Assembly (NCBI RefSeq): GCF_003634215.1
Contig: NZ_RBWX01000007.1
Span: 1,350,945 to 1,414,944 of the forward strand
Origin: Sphingosinicella microcystinivorans
GTDB taxonomy: Bacteria > Pseudomonadota > Alphaproteobacteria > Sphingomonadales > Sphingomonadaceae
DNA: 64,000 nt
Direction of reading: 5' to 3'
Shown: one piece after another, positions 25,826 to 34,762 of the stretch
Numbering within the stretch: the stretch's first letter is position 1
Layout of the letters: the number at the start of each line of letters is the position of its first letter
The notes under the pieces: generated by a model
Database searches by the model: none
Seen by the model: the letters and a program-made list of their open reading frames with translations, nothing else
Told to the model about the DNA's origin: nothing
Translations under genes and position numbers: made by a program

Positions 25826-27007
25826 ATGCGTGAAGCCGTTATCGTTTCCACCGCCCGCACGCCGATCGGCAAGGCCTATCGCGGCGCTTTCAACGCCACG
25901 CCGTCGCCCACGCTCGCGGGCCATGCCGTGAAACATGCGGTGGCCCGCGCCGGGATCGACCCGGCGGAGGTCGATGATTGTATCTTCGGTTCGGCCATGC
26001 TGCAGGGCGTGCAGTCGCCGTGCATCGGCCGCCTCGCGGCGCTGCGCGGCGGGCTTCCTGTAACCGTGGCGGGCATGGCGCTCGATCGCCAGTGCGCGAG
26101 CGGCCTGATGGCGATCGCGACGGCGGCGAAGCAGGTGATCGTCGACGGGATGCAGATTGTGGTGGGCGGCGGCGTCGAGTCGATCTCGATGGTGCAGAAC
26201 GAGAAGATGCGGGTCGAGCCCGACATGAGCCTCCTTGAGATGCACCCCGCAGCCTACATGCCGATGATCGACACGGCCGAGATCGTCGCCAAGCGCTACA
26301 ACATCAGCCGCGACGTGTGCGACGAGTTCGCCTTCCAGTCGCAGCAGCGCACGGCGGCGGCGCAGCAGGCCGGGCGCTTCGATGACGAGATCGTGCCGCT
26401 GCCCTCCGTCATGGTGATGAAGAACAAGGAGACGGGCGAGGTCACCAAGCACGAGGTGACGCTGACGAAGGACGAAGGCAACCGCCCCGAGACGACGCTT
26501 GAAGGCCTCAAGGGTCTGCAGCCCGTGCGCGGCCCCGGCCATAATGTGACCGCCGGCAATGCCAGCCAGCTTTCGGACGGCGCTTCGGCCTCGCTCGTCA
26601 TGGAAGCGAAAGAGGCAGAACGCCGCGGCCTGAAGCCGCTTGGCCGCTACGTCGGCATGGCGGTCGCGGGTGTCGAGCCCGATGAGATGGGCATTGGACC
26701 GGTGTTCGCGATCCCGAAGCTTCTGAAGCAGAACGGCCTCAAGATCGACGACATTGGTCTCTGGGAGCTGAACGAGGCGTTCGCGGTGCAGGCGCTCTAT
26801 TGCCGCGACAAGCTCGGCATCGATCCCGAAAAGTTCAACGTCGATGGTGGCGCGATTTCCGTGGGCCATCCCTACGGCATGTCGGGCGCGCGTCTGACCG
26901 GCCATGCGCTGATCGAGGGGCGGCGTCGTGGCGCGAAATATGTCGTCGTCACGATGTGCATCGGCGGCGGGCAGGGCGCGGCAGGCCTGTTTGAGGTTTA
27001 CGGCTGA
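25826..27007 (+). CDS. Acetyl-CoA C-acyltransferase (thiolase)
   Basis: A 393-residue thiolase. It shows the acyl-enzyme Cys90 in [11 protein letters not shown], the family start [57 protein letters not shown] with the catalytic His, and [10 protein letters not shown] with the second Cys. The length is standard. The GGTRPGTT-type loop is absent, so it is closer to degradative acyltransferases than to biosynthetic acetoacetyl-CoA thiolase. Likely co-transcribed with the MaoC gene; together they cover two steps of beta-oxidation. Confidence 0.95.
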   Translation: MREAVIVSTARTPIGKAYRGAFNATPSPTLAGHAVKHAVARAGIDPAEVDDCIFGSAMLQGVQSPCIGRLAALRGGLPVTVAGMALDRQCASGLMAIATAAKQVIVDGMQIVVGGGVESISMVQNEKMRVEPDMSLLEMHPAAYMPMIDTAEIVAKRYNISRDVCDEFAFQSQQRTAAAQQAGRFDDEIVPLPSVMVMKNKETGEVTKHEVTLTKDEGNRPETTLEGLKGLQPVRGPGHNVTAGNASQLSDGASASLVMEAKEAERRGLKPLGRYVGMAVAGVEPDEMGIGPVFAIPKLLKQNGLKIDDIGLWELNEAFAVQALYCRDKLGIDPEKFNVDGGAISVGHPYGMSGARLTGHALIEGRRRGAKYVVVTMCIGGGQGAAGLFEVYG

Positions 27008-27049
27008 TCGGCAACGATCTGCTAACCATTTTCGTGCGAGATTCGGGGC

Positions 27050-27343
27050 ATGTCGAACGCACCCGATAATCACCGGAACGCGGCACGTGCCGCAACGAAC
27101 TATCTGGCCAGGATGGATTACCGTCGCGGCCAGGTGACGGCGCGCGTCATCGACATGTCGATGACGGGCGCCCGTCTCGCCACGCACGAGCAGATTGCGA
27201 TCGGCGAGAAGGTGGTGCTGACGACGGTGCGGATGGGAATGCGGTCCGGCATCGTCGTGCGCTTTGCGGACGGTGAACTCGGTGTCTGCTTCACGGACGA
27301 AATCGCCGAGGCGCACAAAGCGCGGATGGCCGCAGCCGTCTAA
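27050..27343 (+). CDS. PilZ-domain protein
   Basis: A 97-residue single-domain protein. The PilZ pattern is visible as RMDYRRGQVTARVIDMSMTGARLAT: an Arg pair, then D-x-S-x-x-G, the c-di-GMP binding signature (R-x3-R...D/N-x-S-x2-G), although spacing of the first arginines is slightly compact. A six-stranded beta-barrel would follow (KVVLTTVRMGMRSGIVVRF). It probably senses c-di-GMP or is a degenerate relative. It stands alone and converges with glk, overlapping by four bases. Confidence 0.82.
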   Translation: MSNAPDNHRNAARAATNYLARMDYRRGQVTARVIDMSMTGARLATHEQIAIGEKVVLTTVRMGMRSGIVVRFADGELGVCFTDEIAEAHKARMAAAV

Positions 27344-28287
27344 GTGCCGGCGTAGTCCTGTGCGAATGCGGCTGCCGCGCCGAGCAGCCCGGTGTGCATG
27401 TGCGTTACCAGCCTGACCGGAACCTGCCGCATCCGCGCGCCATAGCGACCCTTGTCGATGAAACGGGCATGAAAGCCCGAGGCGCGAAGCCGCGTTTTCG
27501 CGCGGTTCGAAAGTCCGCCCACGACGGCCACGCCCATGGCGCCATGCGCGAGGGCAATGTCGCCCGCGACCGCGCCGTAGATCATCGCGAAGCGGTCCAG
27601 GGCGCCGTCTTCCTCATCCGCGAGCGCGGCGGCCCAGAGGTCGGCGTCCGTCATCGGCGCGGCGCCGGGATCAAGCGCGGCGCGGATCGCGGCGAGGCCC
27701 GGCCCTGAGACGAGCCGTTCGTTCGAGACGCGGCCGTACATCCGCTGCAGCGCGGGCATCATCGCTTCTTCGGTGGCATCGAGCGGCGCGAAGGCGATGT
27801 GCGCGGATTCGGTTTCCACGACCTCGACCCGTCCCCCGCGCCTGAGCAGGATCGCGCTGCCAAGGCCGGTGCCTGGGCCGATCACGCTGACAGGGTGGTC
27901 GAGAGGGAGCGGGACGTCGGGGCCGCACAGATGTTCGGTCCATTCATCGCCGAGTGCTGCGACGCCGTGAGCCATCGCCCCGAAATCGTTGAGGAGCTTC
28001 ACCCTTTCAAGGCCCAGCCGCCCGGCGAGTCCGGCGCGCCGGATCTTCCAGTCGTTGTTCACGAAGGCAAGCACATCGCCCGCGATGGGCGCGGCGATGC
28101 CGATCGCAGCGGCATTCGGGAGGGCTTGGCCGAAGAGGGCGGGGAGGGCTGCCCAAGCCGCTTCGAGACCGTCGTAGTCAGCGCTTTTCAGCGTCACCGG
28201 TTCGCCGAGTTCACACCGCCCGCCTGCGATCTCGGCGATCGCGAAGCGGGCGTGCGTGCCGCCGATATCGGCTGCGACGATCCTCAT
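27340..28287 (-). CDS. glk: Glucokinase
   Basis: A 315-residue cytosolic kinase that phosphorylates glucose with ATP. It begins MRIVAADIGGTHARFAIAEI (phosphate-1 motif) and shows LLNDFGAMAHG with the catalytic Asp, VIGPGTGLGSA, the ETESAHIAF stretch (glucose contact Glu), and GVAVVGGLSNR near the C-terminus. ATG 28287 is seven bases after the pgl stop, so these form an operon feeding glucose into the Entner-Doudoroff route. An upstream in-frame start would overlap pgl and lacks homology. Confidence 0.95.
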   Translation of the reverse strand: MRIVAADIGGTHARFAIAEIAGGRCELGEPVTLKSADYDGLEAAWAALPALFGQALPNAAAIGIAAPIAGDVLAFVNNDWKIRRAGLAGRLGLERVKLLNDFGAMAHGVAALGDEWTEHLCGPDVPLPLDHPVSVIGPGTGLGSAILLRRGGRVEVVETESAHIAFAPLDATEEAMMPALQRMYGRVSNERLVSGPGLAAIRAALDPGAAPMTDADLWAAALADEEDGALDRFAMIYGAVAGDIALAHGAMGVAVVGGLSNRAKTRLRASGFHARFIDKGRYGARMRQVPVRLVTHMHTGLLGAAAAFAQDYAGT

Positions 28288-28294
28288 CGTGCCG

Positions 28295-28999
28295 TCAGGC
28301 GGGGCACCAGTGAATGTCGACCGGGACGGTGACTTCGGCGAGCACGCGGCCGATCGGCGTGTCCGAAAGCGGGCCGTCTTCCAGCGCCTTTTCAAGCACA
28401 GCCTTTGCGTCGTCGCCTTCGAGCGCGACGATCAGCGTGCGCGCCGAGGTGATCGCGGCGCGCGTCAGCGTCACGCGCGCCACCGGCGCGTCCTTCGGCA
28501 TCGGATCGGGCATTACGCCGATCGCGCGGCGCGACTTCGGGCCGTTCAGCGCCTCGTCGAGATCGGGGCCGCGAAAGATGCCCGCCGTTTCGCCGTTCGC
28601 GCCGACATCGAGCCACACGAGATCGGGCGGCCATTGCAGGTCTTCGAGCCGCGCGTCAGCGGCGCGCCCTGCCGCCTTGTAGTCGGCGTTGTCGCTGCCG
28701 ATCGGCAGCACGCGCGCGCCCTTGGGCAGGAAAATGCGGGCAAGCGCGGCAGCGGCAGAGAGCGGGCTGTCGACCGCGACGAGGCAGTCGCCCGTCGGCA
28801 CGATGGTGACGCGCTTCCAATCGAATTTCGCTTTCGCGACCTCCTTCAGCACCGTGAGCGCGATCCCGGTGCCGGGCACGGCGATCAGCGCCTGCCCGCG
28901 CGCATCGATGGCGCTTTCGATGATGAACTGGATGTCGCCCGCTGCCGACGCGGCGAGTTCGGCGGGATCCTCTGCATCCCACCATTCGGCTTCAATCAT
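28295..28999 (-). CDS. pgl: 6-phosphogluconolactonase
   Basis: A 234-residue enzyme of the NagB/SugP isomerase superfamily that hydrolyses 6-phosphogluconolactone. The lines of evidence are the length, GIALTVLKEVAKAKFDWKRVTIVPTGD (W.KV.....DER-like region), and the pairing with glk. The DERxVP motif of many Pgl proteins reads here as IVPTGDCLV, so the family match is somewhat diverged, as in other sphingomonads. ATG 28999 is the start. zwf and edd, often adjacent, are not in the window. Confidence 0.85.
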   Translation of the reverse strand: MIEAEWWDAEDPAELAASAAGDIQFIIESAIDARGQALIAVPGTGIALTVLKEVAKAKFDWKRVTIVPTGDCLVAVDSPLSAAAALARIFLPKGARVLPIGSDNADYKAAGRAADARLEDLQWPPDLVWLDVGANGETAGIFRGPDLDEALNGPKSRRAIGVMPDPMPKDAPVARVTLTRAAITSARTLIVALEGDDAKAVLEKALEDGPLSDTPIGRVLAEVTVPVDIHWCPA

Positions 29000-29057
29000 G
29001 GCTGCTCCTGCCGGAAAGTTCGTGCCGAGGCCAGAAAACTCGAACCGAACGATGAAA

Positions 29058-29090
29058 AATCGCGTCCTGTCTAACGACTGAGACGCGATT
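29058..29090 (-). terminator. Rho-independent terminator after the amidohydrolase operon
   Basis: A perfect nine-base stem AATCGCGTC/GACGCGATT with a 15-base loop. Read on the minus strand it ends in TTTTTCATC. It lies about 30 bases after the amidohydrolase stop codon and before pgl. Confidence 0.78.
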
Positions 29091-29120
29091 CTCCATCCGC
29101 AAATTACCCCGCGCGACGGG

Positions 29121-31040
29121 TTATTCGGCCTGAACGGAGCCCTTCGCGGGCAGGATCGCCGCGGATTCGCCGCCCAGCGCCACCGTGACCACAGGCGATT
29201 CCGCGCTGCCATCTGCCCGGTCGAGCGTCAGCGTCGCGGCCTTCCGATTGCCCGCCTTGTCCTTCAGCACAGCGGTGACGCTTGCCCAGCCTTTCGCGGT
29301 CTGGACCGTTCCGAGCCGGTCGGCAGTCCATACGGTGCCCGACTTCACGTCCTTCAGTTTCACGGTGCCGGTTGCGAAGCGTTCGCCCGCGCCCTGCTTT
29401 GCCGAGATGTTCACGCTGTAGTCCGCCGAGGTTGCGCTCGCGGTGAAGGAGCGGGCCGCTGCTGCGCTGGTCATAGGGCGGCTCGGCATGTGCGCATCAC
29501 GCACCAGGATCGCGCCGGATTTCGCACCGGTCGCCGCGCCGTTTTCCAGCGCCGTAACGCCGTTCACGATCACGTGGCGGACACCATCCGATGCCAGCGT
29601 CGGCGCGTCGAACGTGGCGTGGTCGCGTACGGTCTTCGGGTCGAAGATCATCACGTCCGCGTTCATGCCGGGCGCGATATGGCCGCGATCGACCATGCCG
29701 ATGATGGCGGCGGGGAGGGCGCTCATCTTGCGGACGGCGTCTTCCATCGTGATCGTACCGGTGTCGCGCACATAGTGGCCGAGGATTTTCGGAAAGCTGC
29801 CGAAATAGCGCGGATGGCCGCGGTTCTTGATCGACGCGCCGCAATCACAGGCGACCGCCGTGTCGGGATATTGCAGGAAGGCGATCACGTCCTTCTCGTC
29901 GCCGAATGTCATGTTGGCGCGGGTGTAGGGATCGCGTTCCAGCGTGCGGAGCACCGCCTCGCCCGCGCGGATGTTTTCGGCCGCCATGATGTCGGTGAGC
30001 CGCTTGCCGAGGTCAGGAAGCGCGATGCCTTCTGCGCCGCCGAGGCGCGTTGCCATCGCATATTCAGCCGCTTCGACGAGCTGCGGGCGCAGCTTCGGAT
30101 CCTTGAAGCGTGCGAGCATGGCGTCGCGTCCGCCGTCCGCCGCCCAGCCGGGGACGAGGAATGCTTGCAGCATCGTCTGCCCGGCGAGGTAGGGGTAGAT
30201 GTCGATCGCCGTCCACGCGCCGCGCGCGGTGGCGGCGGCGACCATTTCAAGCACCTTGGGCGCGTTGCCGCGTTCCTTGCCCGCGCTCTTGATGTGCGTG
30301 ATGACAGGAACAAGGCCGGCCTTCTCGCCGATCAGAACGGTCTCTTCCATGCCCTTGAACGAGCTGAGGTTATCTTCCGGGCGCAGCCGGTCGTGGTTCG
30401 GGAAATTGGTGCGCCACGGCTTCGCGACCGAGACGATCTCAATCACCTCCTCGGGCTTCGCATAGTAAGACGGGCGGTAATCGAGCCCCGAGGCGACGCC
30501 CCAAGCGCCTGCCTTCAGGTTCCTTTCGATCGCGGCCTTCATCGACGAAATCTGCTCGGGGGTCGGGCGCAGGTCGCGGTCGCCCATCGCATCCCGCCAC
30601 ACGGCATTGAAGCCGACATAGGCGCCGATGTTTTCGGCAAGCCCGTTCGCAGCCATCTCGGGAAGCTGCGCGGCAATATCGTTGCCGCCGCCGCCGTCGG
30701 CGTTGATGATTTCGGTGGTGACGCCCTGCGTCAGCATGTTGACGGCGGTGGATACGCCCTCAGGCTCGGCATGGCTGTGGATATTGATGAAGCCGGGGGC
30801 GACGACGAGCCCATTGGCATCGATGGTTTTCGTGGCCTTCGCCTTGCCGAGATTGCCAACGGCAACGATGTGTCCGCCCGCGATCGCCACATCCCCCGGA
30901 TAGGCGGCGAGGCCGCTGCCGTCGACGATGGTGCCGCCCTTGATGACGATGTCGTAGGCGGCTTCCTTTGCAAGCGCGGGTACGCTGGCTGCGGAGCAGA
31001 GAAGCAGGGCAACGCCCGCGGTACGCATATTGTGGATCAT
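29121..31040 (-). CDS. Exported D-aminoacylase / N-acyl-D-amino-acid deacylase family amidohydrolase
   Basis: About 639 residues from ATG 31040 (AGAGGTG upstream); the signal peptide covers 1-24 (LLLCSAASVPALA). It belongs to the amidohydrolase superfamily: VIKGGTIVDGSG, VAPGFINIHSHAEPEG with the metal-binding H-x-H, VITHIKSAG, and CDCGASIKNRGHPRYFGSFPKILGHYVRDTG, which is typical of D-aminoacylases. A beta-rich C-terminal extension (about 530-639) is unusual and looks like a separate domain. It probably cleaves N-acyl-D-amino acids or D-dipeptides in the periplasm. It follows a serine hydrolase gene by two bases. Confidence 0.87.
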   Translation of the reverse strand: MIHNMRTAGVALLLCSAASVPALAKEAAYDIVIKGGTIVDGSGLAAYPGDVAIAGGHIVAVGNLGKAKATKTIDANGLVVAPGFINIHSHAEPEGVSTAVNMLTQGVTTEIINADGGGGNDIAAQLPEMAANGLAENIGAYVGFNAVWRDAMGDRDLRPTPEQISSMKAAIERNLKAGAWGVASGLDYRPSYYAKPEEVIEIVSVAKPWRTNFPNHDRLRPEDNLSSFKGMEETVLIGEKAGLVPVITHIKSAGKERGNAPKVLEMVAAATARGAWTAIDIYPYLAGQTMLQAFLVPGWAADGGRDAMLARFKDPKLRPQLVEAAEYAMATRLGGAEGIALPDLGKRLTDIMAAENIRAGEAVLRTLERDPYTRANMTFGDEKDVIAFLQYPDTAVACDCGASIKNRGHPRYFGSFPKILGHYVRDTGTITMEDAVRKMSALPAAIIGMVDRGHIAPGMNADVMIFDPKTVRDHATFDAPTLASDGVRHVIVNGVTALENGAATGAKSGAILVRDAHMPSRPMTSAAAARSFTASATSADYSVNISAKQGAGERFATGTVKLKDVKSGTVWTADRLGTVQTAKGWASVTAVLKDKAGNRKAATLTLDRADGSAESPVVTVALGGESAAILPAKGSVQAE

Positions 31041-31042
31041 TT

Positions 31043-32218
31043 TCACCTCTTCGCTCCGCCGTTGCCTTCGAACCATGCTTTCGCCACGTCATAATAGCGC
31101 TGGTTCGCGCCGCCCTGGGTGTTGACGAGAAGGACGATGGCCGTCTTCTCGTCCGGGTAGGTGTAGAGCGCCGCATTGAAGCCGTTGATGGCGCCGCCAT
31201 GGCCCACGATACGGCGACCGTCACGCTCGCCCACGGCGAGGCCGAGGCCGTATTCCAGCGGCGGCGGACCGCTTGGGAAGGACTTGCTCACCGCACTCGT
31301 CAGGCGCCCGTCCTTCAGTTTCGAGGGTTCCATCATCAATGCGAGGCTTTCGGGTTTCACGACCTTGCCGGAGAACAGCGCATCCTGCCAGCGCAGCATA
31401 TCCGCCGCAGTCGAGCGCATCGCGCCGGCGCCGTGCGCGACGCTCACCGAAAGGGGCAGGGGGTTGGCGAGCTTGTCGTTCAGCAGGTCATAACCTTTGG
31501 CGCGGCGCGGAACGATCGCGCGCTCGTCGTCGTAGGCCGTGTCGGTGAGGCCGAGCGGCTTGGTGATCATCTCTTCGAGCGCGACGCCATACGGCTTGCC
31601 CGTAAGCTTCTCGACGATCGCGGCTGCCAGCACATAGGCCGAATTGTTGTAGCGATAGTCTTCTCCCACCGGGAAGTCGGTGAGATCGTCCTGCCCGGCG
31701 ATGTAGGAGACCATCTCGTTCGTGTCGTGCGCGCGCCATCCGCGCGATGCGAAGTTCTTGTCGGTGTAGCTGTGGATGCCCGACGTGTGGTTGAGCAGGT
31801 GCCGCACGGTGATGCCGTCGGCCTTCGGGAAATCGGGGAAGTATTTGCTGATAGGGTCGCTGAGCGAAAGCTGCCCGCGCTCAACCAGCATCATGAGCAT
31901 CGCCGAGGTGAACTGCTTGGTGATTGAGCCGATGCGGAAGATCGTATCCGCTTTCACCGTTTGCCCGTCTTCAAGGTCTGAGTAGCCGTAGCCTTTCAGG
32001 AAGACGATCTTGCCGTCCTTCATCACGCCCACGGAGCCGCCGGCGATTTTTCCGCTGGCGACCGCGTCCGCCATCACCTTGTCGATCCCGGCGGTCGTCG
32101 CCTTGCTCGCGGTGACGCGTGTCGCGCTCTCGGCCGCAGCAGGAAGAGGGGCGGCGTACGCGAGCAGCAGTACGGCTGGCGCTACGCCAAGCCAGCGAAA
32201 GATTTTCCGGTTTATCAT
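31043..32218 (-). CDS. Serine hydrolase of the beta-lactamase / DD-peptidase (class C-like) family
   Basis: A 391-residue exported protein: signal peptide 1-29 (ending PAAAES), SITK nucleophile motif (Ser98, Lys101), YNN (Tyr190, Asn192) and HGG near the C-terminus (VGHGGAING). These are the three active-site motifs of class C beta-lactamase-like esterases and peptidases. ATG 32218 follows an upstream TTG and a GGAG box. The downstream amidohydrolase gene starts two bases after its stop. Together they may degrade peptidoglycan-derived or D-amino acid peptides. Real beta-lactamase activity is not implied. Confidence 0.9.
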   Translation of the reverse strand: MINRKIFRWLGVAPAVLLLAYAAPLPAAAESATRVTASKATTAGIDKVMADAVASGKIAGGSVGVMKDGKIVFLKGYGYSDLEDGQTVKADTIFRIGSITKQFTSAMLMMLVERGQLSLSDPISKYFPDFPKADGITVRHLLNHTSGIHSYTDKNFASRGWRAHDTNEMVSYIAGQDDLTDFPVGEDYRYNNSAYVLAAAIVEKLTGKPYGVALEEMITKPLGLTDTAYDDERAIVPRRAKGYDLLNDKLANPLPLSVSVAHGAGAMRSTAADMLRWQDALFSGKVVKPESLALMMEPSKLKDGRLTSAVSKSFPSGPPPLEYGLGLAVGERDGRRIVGHGGAINGFNAALYTYPDEKTAIVLLVNTQGGANQRYYDVAKAWFEGNGGAKR

Positions 32219-32252
32219 CAATTGTGAACTCCCAACCCCTCGGCGATTCGCC

Positions 32253-32277
32253 ATTCAGGATATTGACTGTCCTGAAT
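32253..32277. promoter_or_regulatory. Perfect inverted repeat upstream of the serine hydrolase gene
   Basis: ATTCAGGA, nine bases, TCCTGAAT: a perfect eight-base dyad 35 bases upstream of the serine hydrolase start. The half-site CTGTCCTGAA also occurs near 33246-33255 at the 5' end of the IclR gene. It is a good candidate for a repressor or activator site. Confidence 0.45.
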
Positions 32278-32479
32278 AGAAAAATTCAACCCGAATGAGT
32301 TGGGGAATGGAAATTCGTTTCCATAAGCCGCAAGAGACGCGAGCGTTCCGAGGGATGAACGGCGCTTATCTCCGATCGATAACCGCATAACGGTTATCGT
32401 GGCCACGATGCGCGGCCTTTGGAGAAGACGAGCATTAGCACCCGCGACGGATACGGGCGAATGCGACTTCAAAACGGGG

Positions 32480-33265
32480 CTATGCTTTGGTCGGAAGGGA
32501 CCCATGAATCGTCGCGATTAGACGATCACGACAGGCGAGCAGTGGCGCCTCCAACGCAACGCATTTTTGGTCAAATCTCTGGCGTGGAACCGGAATGGAT
32601 ATCGAATAGGCACGCCCGAGCGAATCCAGGAAAGCGGTGCCTATCGCGCAGACGCCATCGGTATGTTCCTCAAGGTCGAAAGCGAGACCGGATCTCGCAA
32701 TCTGACGGAGCTGTGTCTGCAAAGCGCTTAAATCGGTGATTGTCCGACTCGTGTCCGCGCGCAGCGGCTGAACCAGCAATTCAATCTGCCTCTCTGCGGA
32801 AACGCAGGCCAGAAGCGCTTTTCCGTTCGCGGTGGAATGCAGCGGAAACTCGGTGCCAACGGCCGACAATGCCGCGAGCCGGTGCGAACCGGCGATATGC
32901 TCGACGAACAGGGCCGTGCTTCCCTTGAGCATCGAAAGGTCAACGGTTTCATCAACATCGAGCGCCAGCTGCCGAAGAAAGGGCTGGGCGATCATGACCA
33001 CTTCCCTGGAAGGCCCGGCGGCCAGCCTGAGCAAGCCCTGACCCAGGATATAGCCGCCTCGCTTCGATGTCGGCTCCAGGAATTGCTCGTCGGCCAAGGC
33101 CTTTACGATTCGCTGGATCGTGGAACGGGCCAGCCCTGTCTCTCTGGCGATCTCCGCAAGGCTCAGGCCTTCCGGCGATTCAGCAAGAATTCTCAGGACA
33201 TCCGCCGCCCTGGCGATGACCTGAATGGAATTGCGATCACTGTTTCTGTCCTGAACCAACGTCAA
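32480..33265 (-). CDS. IclR-family transcriptional regulator of the adjacent catabolic cluster
   Basis: About 261 residues from TTG 33265, which has AGGACAG just upstream; this gives the usual IclR length. The frame stays open to 33463 but the extra 66 residues have no family counterpart. The winged helix occupies about 10-75 (NSIQVIARAADVLRILAESPEGLSLAEIARETGLARSTIQRIV). The effector domain follows, with LHSTANGKALLA and the C-terminal IGTAFLD and YSISIPVP segments. It is divergent from the cyclase gene, so it probably controls the operon from 33463 to 40826, and probably itself, through the dyad at 33419-33437. Confidence 0.88.
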   Translation of the reverse strand: MTLVQDRNSDRNSIQVIARAADVLRILAESPEGLSLAEIARETGLARSTIQRIVKALADEQFLEPTSKRGGYILGQGLLRLAAGPSREVVMIAQPFLRQLALDVDETVDLSMLKGSTALFVEHIAGSHRLAALSAVGTEFPLHSTANGKALLACVSAERQIELLVQPLRADTSRTITDLSALQTQLRQIARSGLAFDLEEHTDGVCAIGTAFLDSLGRAYSISIPVPRQRFDQKCVALEAPLLACRDRLIATIHGSLPTKA

Positions 33266-33384
33266 CTGTCCTATTGCCCGTGCCGCAAAAACAACCGCTA
33301 TGCGATACACTTCGATCTCAGGCCACGAAAAATCAAGACGTTTCCCACCCTCGAAGCCAATTTGGCGGCCCGCGACAAGCGCTA

Positions 33385-33437
33385 TTGACAGCCGCCGGCC
33401 CATCATATTAACCGTATGGCGGTACTTAATGTATCGC
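33385..33437 (+). promoter_or_regulatory. Promoter and IclR-type operator of the catabolic operon
   Basis: A consensus -35 TTGACA (33385-33390) is followed by a weak -10 (TATTAA at 33406 or TTAACC at 33408). Just downstream lies the dyad GCGGTAC-TTAAT-GTATCGC (33419-33437) with six of seven arm bases paired. It ends 25 bases before the cyclase ATG. Size and symmetry fit IclR-family operators, which are pseudo-palindromes of about this length. Confidence 0.45.
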
Positions 33438-33462
33438 ATCGCGGTTTGGGGAGGAAAGAACA

Positions 33463-34335
33463 ATGCCAGGCTGGGAAGAAGGGGATTGGCGTGACGAAAC
33501 GCTGTGCCAGTTCAAGGAATCGAATTTGCTCAACAGCATGGGGCTTGAGTTCTACGACCTCTCGCACCCTTGGGGCTTAGGGCAGCCGTGCTGGCCGTAT
33601 TTCGAGGACGTCAAGATCGAGCGGCTGCACGGCATGTCGCGTTCGGGCGTGCTGACGCAGAAGATTACCACGGTGATGCATTCGGGCACGCACATCGATG
33701 CCCCGGCGCACGTGGTGCCGGGCACACCGTTCATGGACGAAGTGCCGCTGCCCTATTTCTTCGGCACCGGCGTCGTCGTGTCGATCCCCAAGAAGAAATG
33801 GGAAATCATCACCGCCGAGGATCTGGAAAATGCTCGCCCGCAAATCCGCGAGGGCGACATCGTCATCGTCAACACGGGCTGGCACAAGTATTACGGCGAT
33901 AACCGGCATTATTATGCCTACTCGCCGGGCTTCTACAAGGAAGCGGGCGAATGGTTCGTCAACAAGAAGGTCAAGATGTGTGGATCGGACACGCAGGCGC
34001 TTGACCACCCCCTCGGCACCGCGATCGGCCCGCATGGCACGGGCGCGCCAAACGGCCTGATACCCCAGGTGAACGAGGAATATTTCCGCGAAACCGGACG
34101 CCGCGTGATCGAGGATTTCCCGGAATGGGAACCTTGTCATAACGCGATCCTCTCGGCCGGTATCTGCGGCTTCGAAAACGTCGGCGGAGATATCGACAAG
34201 GTGACCGGCAAGCGCGTCACCTTCGCCGCCTTCCCTTGGCGCTGGAAGAAGGGCGATGGTTGCATCGTTCGCCTGGTCGCCATCGTCGATCCGAATGGCA
34301 CGTTCCGCATCGAAACCGGCAAGGACAACGACTGA
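33463..34335 (+). CDS. Cyclase-family metal hydrolase (kynurenine formamidase-like)
   Basis: A 290-residue cytoplasmic enzyme. The metal motif HSGTHIDAPAH (about 70-80) is the family signature H-x-G-T-H-x-D-x-P-x-H that binds zinc or manganese in formamidases and related hydrolases. GGAGGAAAG precedes ATG. The first gene of the cluster, it probably opens an amide, imide or lactone ring or removes an N-formyl group. A GC hairpin separates it from the cupin gene. Confidence 0.9.
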   Translation: MPGWEEGDWRDETLCQFKESNLLNSMGLEFYDLSHPWGLGQPCWPYFEDVKIERLHGMSRSGVLTQKITTVMHSGTHIDAPAHVVPGTPFMDEVPLPYFFGTGVVVSIPKKKWEIITAEDLENARPQIREGDIVIVNTGWHKYYGDNRHYYAYSPGFYKEAGEWFVNKKVKMCGSDTQALDHPLGTAIGPHGTGAPNGLIPQVNEEYFRETGRRVIEDFPEWEPCHNAILSAGICGFENVGGDIDKVTGKRVTFAAFPWRWKKGDGCIVRLVAIVDPNGTFRIETGKDND

Positions 34336-34338
34336 TTT

Positions 34339-34362
34339 GAAGGGGCGCGCGTTCGCCCCTTC
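34339..34362 (+). terminator. Intercistronic hairpin between cyclase and cupin genes
   Basis: A perfect nine-base stem GAAGGGGCG/CGCCCCTTC with loop CGCGTT, four bases after the cyclase stop codon. There is no U-run, so it is more likely an RNA-stability or partial attenuation element than a full terminator. Confidence 0.45.
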
Positions 34363-34411
34363 CAAATGCGACCCGGTGAACGACCGGGCAAATGGGTGAG
34401 AGGTCGCCGAA

Positions 34412-34762
34412 ATGGAAGTTACGCACCTGGCCGACGCCAAGGCTTATGTCGCGCCCAAGCACTACGACATGCGCTCGCTGCGCTTGCAGGGCTTTGAAGC
34501 CAGCGGAGCCGATTTCGCCTGGGCCGGGCTGTCCTATTTCCTGCCCGGAGGCGGGGCAGAGATGGATGCAGGCCCGCTCGGCAAGATTTACGTCGTGCTT
34601 GATGGTGAAATCACCATCGAACTGGGCTCGGGTGAAATCCAGACTCTGAAGGCTCTCGACAGCTGCTTCATTCCCGGCGGCGAAGCGCGCGCAGTGTGCA
34701 ACAACGGCAATACCGTTGCGACCATGCTCGTCGTCATGCCCTATCCGGAGAAGGTCCAGTGA
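34412..34762 (+). CDS. Small cupin-domain protein
   Basis: A 116-residue single cupin barrel. The conserved glycine-rich turns are visible (GKIYVVLDGEITIELGSGE, SCFIPGGEARAV), but the usual metal-binding histidines of motif 1 (G-x5-H-x-H) are not: the region reads FLPGGGAEMDAG. It may bind a small molecule rather than a metal, or act as a non-metal isomerase or decarboxylase. GAGAGG precedes ATG. Its stop overlaps the GTG start of the SDR gene. Confidence 0.8.
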   Translation: MEVTHLADAKAYVAPKHYDMRSLRLQGFEASGADFAWAGLSYFLPGGGAEMDAGPLGKIYVVLDGEITIELGSGEIQTLKALDSCFIPGGEARAVCNNGNTVATMLVVMPYPEKVQ

